This document shows positions 60,409 to 64,000 of a stretch of 64,000 bases of DNA, piece after piece. How positions within the stretch are numbered: position 1 is the stretch's first letter; each line of letters starts with the position of its first letter. Source of the stretch: Panacagrimonas sp963975245 (GTDB taxonomy: Bacteria > Pseudomonadota > Gammaproteobacteria > Nevskiales > Nevskiaceae); NCBI GenBank assembly GCA_963975245.1, contig CAXBFJ010000003.1:62001-126000 (forward strand), given 5' to 3'. Position numbers and translations under genes: made by a program. The notes beneath the pieces were generated by a model. It worked only from the letters and a program-made list of their open reading frames with translations. It made no database searches and was not told where the DNA came from.

Positions 60409-63029
60409 GAACAGTCCTCATCACCCTGCCCCTGAGCGGTGCCAAGGACATGGCACATTGTCGCCAGCAGGTCCGGGAACTTTGCGGTGAAGCCCAGTCT
60501 TCGGCCCAGGAGACAACACGGTTTGCGACCGCAGTTTCTGAGGTGACGCGGCAAGCGGTACGCCACGGCGGCGGCACCGCCGAAATTGCCATCGAGATCG
60601 AAGACCAGAGATCGACCCTGCACGTGGTCGTGCGGGATCAAGGCACTCTGACACCTGACCCTGGCCCGCGCAGCCCGCGCCGCGAAGAGAGCCTGGACGC
60701 AGCGCGAAAACTCAACAGCTTTCTTGATGTAGAACCCCTGACCGGCGGAGGCTTTGCTGTCACGGTCAGCTTGCCTCTGATTGAACGCAAACCTCCGGAC
60801 GCCATCACACTCGAACAATGGCGCGCCATGATGCAGCGCCGCTCCGGGGTGACTGCGGATGAGCTTTTGGCGCAGCAGAATCGCGAGCTGACACAAACCA
60901 TGCTCGCCTTGCAAAGACGCGAAAGCGAACTGCGTATCCGTGTTGATGAGATTCGTAGCCTGAATCAGGAGCTTGAAACCAACAACAAGGGCCTGGTCAA
61001 AATTCACACGCAGTTGGCAGAACGGAACAAGGAGCTTGATGAGGCAAGACGCGTTGCCGAAACCGCAACCGATACCAAAGCCAGCTTTCTTGCCAATATG
61101 AGTCACGAGATTCGTACCCCCATGAACGCTGTGGTGGGTCTTACTGATTTGCTCAGGAGAACCCCGCTCGACGAAGTCCAGCGCGAACACGTCAATATTA
61201 TTCAGAGCAGTGCCGCACACCTGCTCGAAATCCTTGACGATATTCTCGATTTCTCGAAGATCGAATCCGACAAGCTCGAACTCGAAAAACGATGCTTCCG
61301 CCTGCGAGACTGCATCGAATCCGCCATCGAACTGGTGTCGGTCAGGGCGAGCGAAAAATCACTCGATGTCATCTGCCTGATAGCGGCATCTGTACCCGAG
61401 TGGGTGCTTGGGGATGAAACCCGGGTACGCCAGATCCTGGTGAACTATCTGTCCAATGCGATCAAGTTCACGGATACCGGCGAGATCGTCGTTACTGGTA
61501 CCGCCAGTCCGCTACCCCATGGCGAATTCCAGATTCGCATGGAAGTCCAGGATACCGGCATCGGTATCGCCGAAGATCGACGTGATCGCCTGTTTCAATC
61601 TTTTAGCCAAGCCGATACTTCCACGACACGGGAATTCGGCGGAACCGGGCTTGGGCTTGCCATCTGCAAGCGTCTGGCAGAAATGATGGGCGGCAGCGTG
61701 GGGGCAAGCAGTGAGCCTGGGGTGGGCTCCAATTTCTGGTTTTCGCTACAGGTGGCCTTGCCCCAGGAGCCGCCGCAAGGCCTCGCGTCAGACTCACTCC
61801 CGGCACTGGAGGGCCGCCGGATTCTGGTAGTCGCCAAGAGCGCGGCGCTGGCCGCCATGCTTGGGCAAATGATGGAGGCATGGCATATCAGTGCCGTGGT
61901 CGCCAATGATGTTGAGAACGCCATTGCACAACTTCGCAGCCCACCCAATTTTGATGCGGCGATCATTGATTCGTCGTTCTGTGAACAAGACCCTGCTGGC
62001 CTGTCGCAGCAGATTCAGGAAGCTGTGCATGGCAGCCAGTCTTTGCCGCTGGTCTTGCTCGGGGCACAAGGAAGCGCGAGTCCCGGCTCTCGATACTTCG
62101 CCAGTGTGCTTGCAAAGCCCACTCGCCAGGCCGCTCTATTTGATGTCCTGGTCTGGCTCTTCGCCAAAGGCGGCATTTCTGCCCGAAAAACGCTTCCGGG
62201 CGAAAGGCGGCTTAGTGAACGCGAAGAAGACTACTCCGGCAACCTTAATCTGAAGATTCTCCTGACCGAAGACAACTCGGTTAACCAGATGGTCGCAGTC
62301 AAGATGCTGGAACTGCTCGGTTGCACGGTAGACGTTGCTGAAAATGGGCGAGAAGCCGTTCGCTGCGCAGAGCAGAATACCTATGACCTGATTCTGATGG
62401 ACATGCACATGCCGGTGTTGGACGGGATATCCGCCACGCGGGAGATCCGCCGCATTCTTAATCCGGAACGATCCCCGCCCATCGTTGCCATGACGGCCAG
62501 TGCTCTGGAAGGTGAACGCGAACGCTGCCTGGCTGCCGGGATGCAGGATTTTCTGGCCAAGCCCGTGCAGCTGGCCAATCTTGCAGACGCGCTGCAGCGA
62601 AACACACAGCACATCACGAGCGCAAGATCGAGCAAGCCAGACAGGCCAGTGCTCGAAACAGCAGATCAAAGCCAGACTGGGGAAAAACTGAATCCCTCTG
62701 CCCTGCAAGGCCTGGAGCACGCGCTGGGCCAGGAAAGCGTCCTCGAAACGCTTGATGCACTGGCTGAAGACATGCCACGACTGAGCGTTGGCATTGCCGA
62801 TGCAGCGCGTTCCTCAGACAGCAAAGCGGTCAAGTTTTATGCCCACACGATGCGTTCCTGCGCCGCAATGGTCGGCGCCGAGGAAGTCGCGGCCCTGTGT
62901 CAGGACATCGAAGCCAGCGCGGAGTCAAAAACCAATTCGCACCTCTTTGAGCGCGCAATAGAACTCAGCCGCCGATATCGCGCGCTGGTGGAACAAGTCG
63001 GCCGAGACTACCGATCGTCCGGCCATTGA
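60405..63029 (+). CDS. Hybrid histidine kinase coupled to the stressosome module
   Basis: An 874-residue cytoplasmic protein. Residues 1-130 look like an anti-sigma-type GHKL domain (TAVSEVTRQAVRHGGG, VRDQGTL). A coiled coil (about 150-225) follows, then HisKA (His near 234, SHEIRTPMNA), HATPase, a degenerate receiver (about 465-590), a full receiver (Asp near 666, LMDMHMPVLDG) and Hpt (His near 814). No membrane helix. It overlaps the RsbX-like gene by 4 bp, so it is the likely output of RsbT. The GGDEF regulator at 55520-56830 is a candidate target. Confidence 0.9.
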   Translation: MRTVLITLPLSGAKDMAHCRQQVRELCGEAQSSAQETTRFATAVSEVTRQAVRHGGGTAEIAIEIEDQRSTLHVVVRDQGTLTPDPGPRSPRREESLDAARKLNSFLDVEPLTGGGFAVTVSLPLIERKPPDAITLEQWRAMMQRRSGVTADELLAQQNRELTQTMLALQRRESELRIRVDEIRSLNQELETNNKGLVKIHTQLAERNKELDEARRVAETATDTKASFLANMSHEIRTPMNAVVGLTDLLRRTPLDEVQREHVNIIQSSAAHLLEILDDILDFSKIESDKLELEKRCFRLRDCIESAIELVSVRASEKSLDVICLIAASVPEWVLGDETRVRQILVNYLSNAIKFTDTGEIVVTGTASPLPHGEFQIRMEVQDTGIGIAEDRRDRLFQSFSQADTSTTREFGGTGLGLAICKRLAEMMGGSVGASSEPGVGSNFWFSLQVALPQEPPQGLASDSLPALEGRRILVVAKSAALAAMLGQMMEAWHISAVVANDVENAIAQLRSPPNFDAAIIDSSFCEQDPAGLSQQIQEAVHGSQSLPLVLLGAQGSASPGSRYFASVLAKPTRQAALFDVLVWLFAKGGISARKTLPGERRLSEREEDYSGNLNLKILLTEDNSVNQMVAVKMLELLGCTVDVAENGREAVRCAEQNTYDLILMDMHMPVLDGISATREIRRILNPERSPPIVAMTASALEGERERCLAAGMQDFLAKPVQLANLADALQRNTQHITSARSSKPDRPVLETADQSQTGEKLNPSALQGLEHALGQESVLETLDALAEDMPRLSVGIADAARSSDSKAVKFYAHTMRSCAAMVGAEEVAALCQDIEASAESKTNSHLFERAIELSRRYRALVEQVGRDYRSSGH

Positions 63030-63141
63030 TAAGGACGCCGATAACCGGCTCCCCGCCAGCCCTCACGCGCGATACACTGCCTGCGAATGCATGATCGGGC
63101 GTTCCGGGCGTCACCGGAAGCTCCAGGAGAACGAGCAACTC

Positions 63142-63318
63142 ATGGCACAGCACTCCAAGAAAAAGGGCAAAGGCCAGCGTCCTTCCGCCGAAGCCAGCGA
63201 CAAGCCGGCAACCTCTGCAAGCATATCCCCGGACCCGGCATCAGTGGCCAGGAATGAAACCCTGAAATCCGGGGAATCCTTCTGGAAGGCGGTCGGAAGA
63301 TTTCAGCCCCTACGATGA
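63142..63318 (+). CDS. Possible small basic protein
   Basis: A 58-residue frame from ATG 63142 with GGAG 11 nt upstream. It is Lys/Ser-rich at the start (QHSKKKGKGQRPS) and ends FWKAVGRFQPLR. No family recognised, no homologue known to me. It lies in the 391-bp gap between the kinase and the LysM gene, which otherwise shows nothing clear. May not be coding. Confidence 0.3.
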   Translation: MAQHSKKKGKGQRPSAEASDKPATSASISPDPASVARNETLKSGESFWKAVGRFQPLR

Positions 63319-63420
63319 TTCCCGACAGCGGCTGTGGGCACTGTGGCCTTGCCTCAGTCCTGCATGGGCTGTCATAAAACGAGCTGTTGTCGAGAAATTC
63401 ACTTTCAGGAGTAACAAAAT

Positions 63421-63957
63421 ATGGGGCTGTTCAGCTTTGCAAAGTCGATTGGAGAAAGGCTTTCCGGTGGCGACAAGATCGACAAGAAAGAACTTTCTGC
63501 ACATATCAAATCTCTCGGCCTTCCCGTAGAGCGCTTCCTGGCATCGTTCAACGAGGATGGCGAGTCCGTGGATATCTTCGGTTACGTCCCCGACCTGGCC
63601 GTGAAGGAAAAACTGATTCTGGCCGTCGGTAATGTGCGCGGCATCAGCAAGGTTGTGGAGCATCTGCGGATCGGCCCGGCACCAGCAAAGCCTGCACCGG
63701 AACAAGCCGCCACTACTGACACGCCAGCCGAAGAACAGCAAGAAGAAGAGGCACCGCCTGCGCCGCTATCGCCGGAAGAAGACGTGGCACCCACGTCGAC
63801 GTTCTATACCGTCAAGAGCGGCGACAATCTGTCCAAGATTGCAAAAGAACAGTACGGAAGCGCCAGTCGCTATCCAGAAATATTCGAAGCCAACAAGCCC
63901 ATGCTTAAACATCCGGACAAGATCTATCCCGGTCAGGTGCTTCGCATCCCTCGCTAG
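63421..63957 (+). CDS. BON/LysM-domain protein (Kbp/YgaU-like)
   Basis: A 178-residue protein: BON domain (about 20-85, DIFGYVPDLAVKEKLILAVGNVRGISKVVEHLRI), a Pro/Glu-rich linker (about 90-125), and a C-terminal LysM (YTVKSGDNLSKIAKEQYGSASRYPEIFEAN ... DKIYPGQVLRIP), read in parts. E. coli Kbp of this layout binds K+ in the cytoplasm. No signal peptide here either. AGGAG lies about 8 nt upstream. Confidence 0.93.
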   Translation: MGLFSFAKSIGERLSGGDKIDKKELSAHIKSLGLPVERFLASFNEDGESVDIFGYVPDLAVKEKLILAVGNVRGISKVVEHLRIGPAPAKPAPEQAATTDTPAEEQQEEEAPPAPLSPEEDVAPTSTFYTVKSGDNLSKIAKEQYGSASRYPEIFEANKPMLKHPDKIYPGQVLRIPR

Positions 63958-63972
63958 ATTTCTACCGCTTAA

Positions 63973-63995
63973 GGGCCCCGCATTTGGCGGGGCCC
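63973..63995 (+). terminator. Hairpin after the LysM gene
   Basis: GGGCCCCGC pairs with GCGGGGCCC around a short loop, 15 bp after the stop. A U-tract, if any, is beyond the window. Confidence 0.6.
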
Positions 63996-64000
63996 GATCG

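Overview
The window looks like the chromosome of a free-living, GC-rich Gammaproteobacterium. The housekeeping block pyrG-kdsA-eno-ftsB-ispD-ispF (51959-53656 down to 48219) is a classic gammaproteobacterial order, and dcd, apbC, two-component kinases and cyclic-di-GMP enzymes fit this. I cannot name the genus. I see no rRNA, tRNA, insertion sequence, prophage or CRISPR array.

The left 29 kb is a nitrogen-acquisition region. Reading leftward on the minus strand it holds nasT-nasS (nitrate sensor and antiterminator), an outer-membrane porin, an ABC nitrate importer (nrtA, nrtB and a fused double ATPase), a NarK-type carrier, nirB and the first bases of nirD. A second nasT-nasS pair lies on the plus strand at 13913-15813. 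It is followed by a five-gene operon of exported TPR and small proteins (15989-22025). Facing it is a minus-strand operon (26814-22056) of exported redox proteins: an outer-membrane DUF3034-like protein, a truncated haemoglobin, an FMN-carrier protein, a PepSY membrane protein, an EF-hand protein and an ApbE flavin transferase. Divergent from that operon is an OmpA-like protein ending in a copper (cupredoxin) domain.

The regulation is the most striking part. I read eight sigma-54 (-24/-12) promoters between 3988 and 27303. Six of these eight promoters are followed by leaders with ANTAR-type RNA hairpins (hexanucleotide loops with A at position 1 and G at position 4), the kind of target bound by NasT. 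In front of nrtA, the porin, the DUF3034 gene and ompA-cupredoxin the second hairpin overlaps a U-tract terminator, as in nitrate antitermination. The porin has three such units in tandem with a period of about 140 nt. The narK and TPR leaders have the paired hairpins but no terminator, so they may act on translation. The nasT promoters have sigma-54 sites but no hairpins. The convergent TPR and flavin/haemoglobin/cupredoxin operons therefore appear to be new members of a NasT/NtrC regulon: a nitrate-induced extracytoplasmic redox system I do not recognise from described pathways.

The middle (29-48 kb) has a TonB-like protein, a diguanylate cyclase, a sugar kinase, a very large five-PAS hybrid kinase followed by an HD-GYP response regulator, dcd, apbC, a flavodoxin, a SET-domain protein, a thioesterase, a molybdopterin oxidoreductase and a Wzi-like outer-membrane protein. 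The right end (53.7-64 kb) has an ABC-2 exporter, a GGDEF response regulator, and a stressosome-like module (RsbR-S-T plus an RsbX-like phosphatase) overlapping a second hybrid kinase. A LysM/BON protein closes the window.
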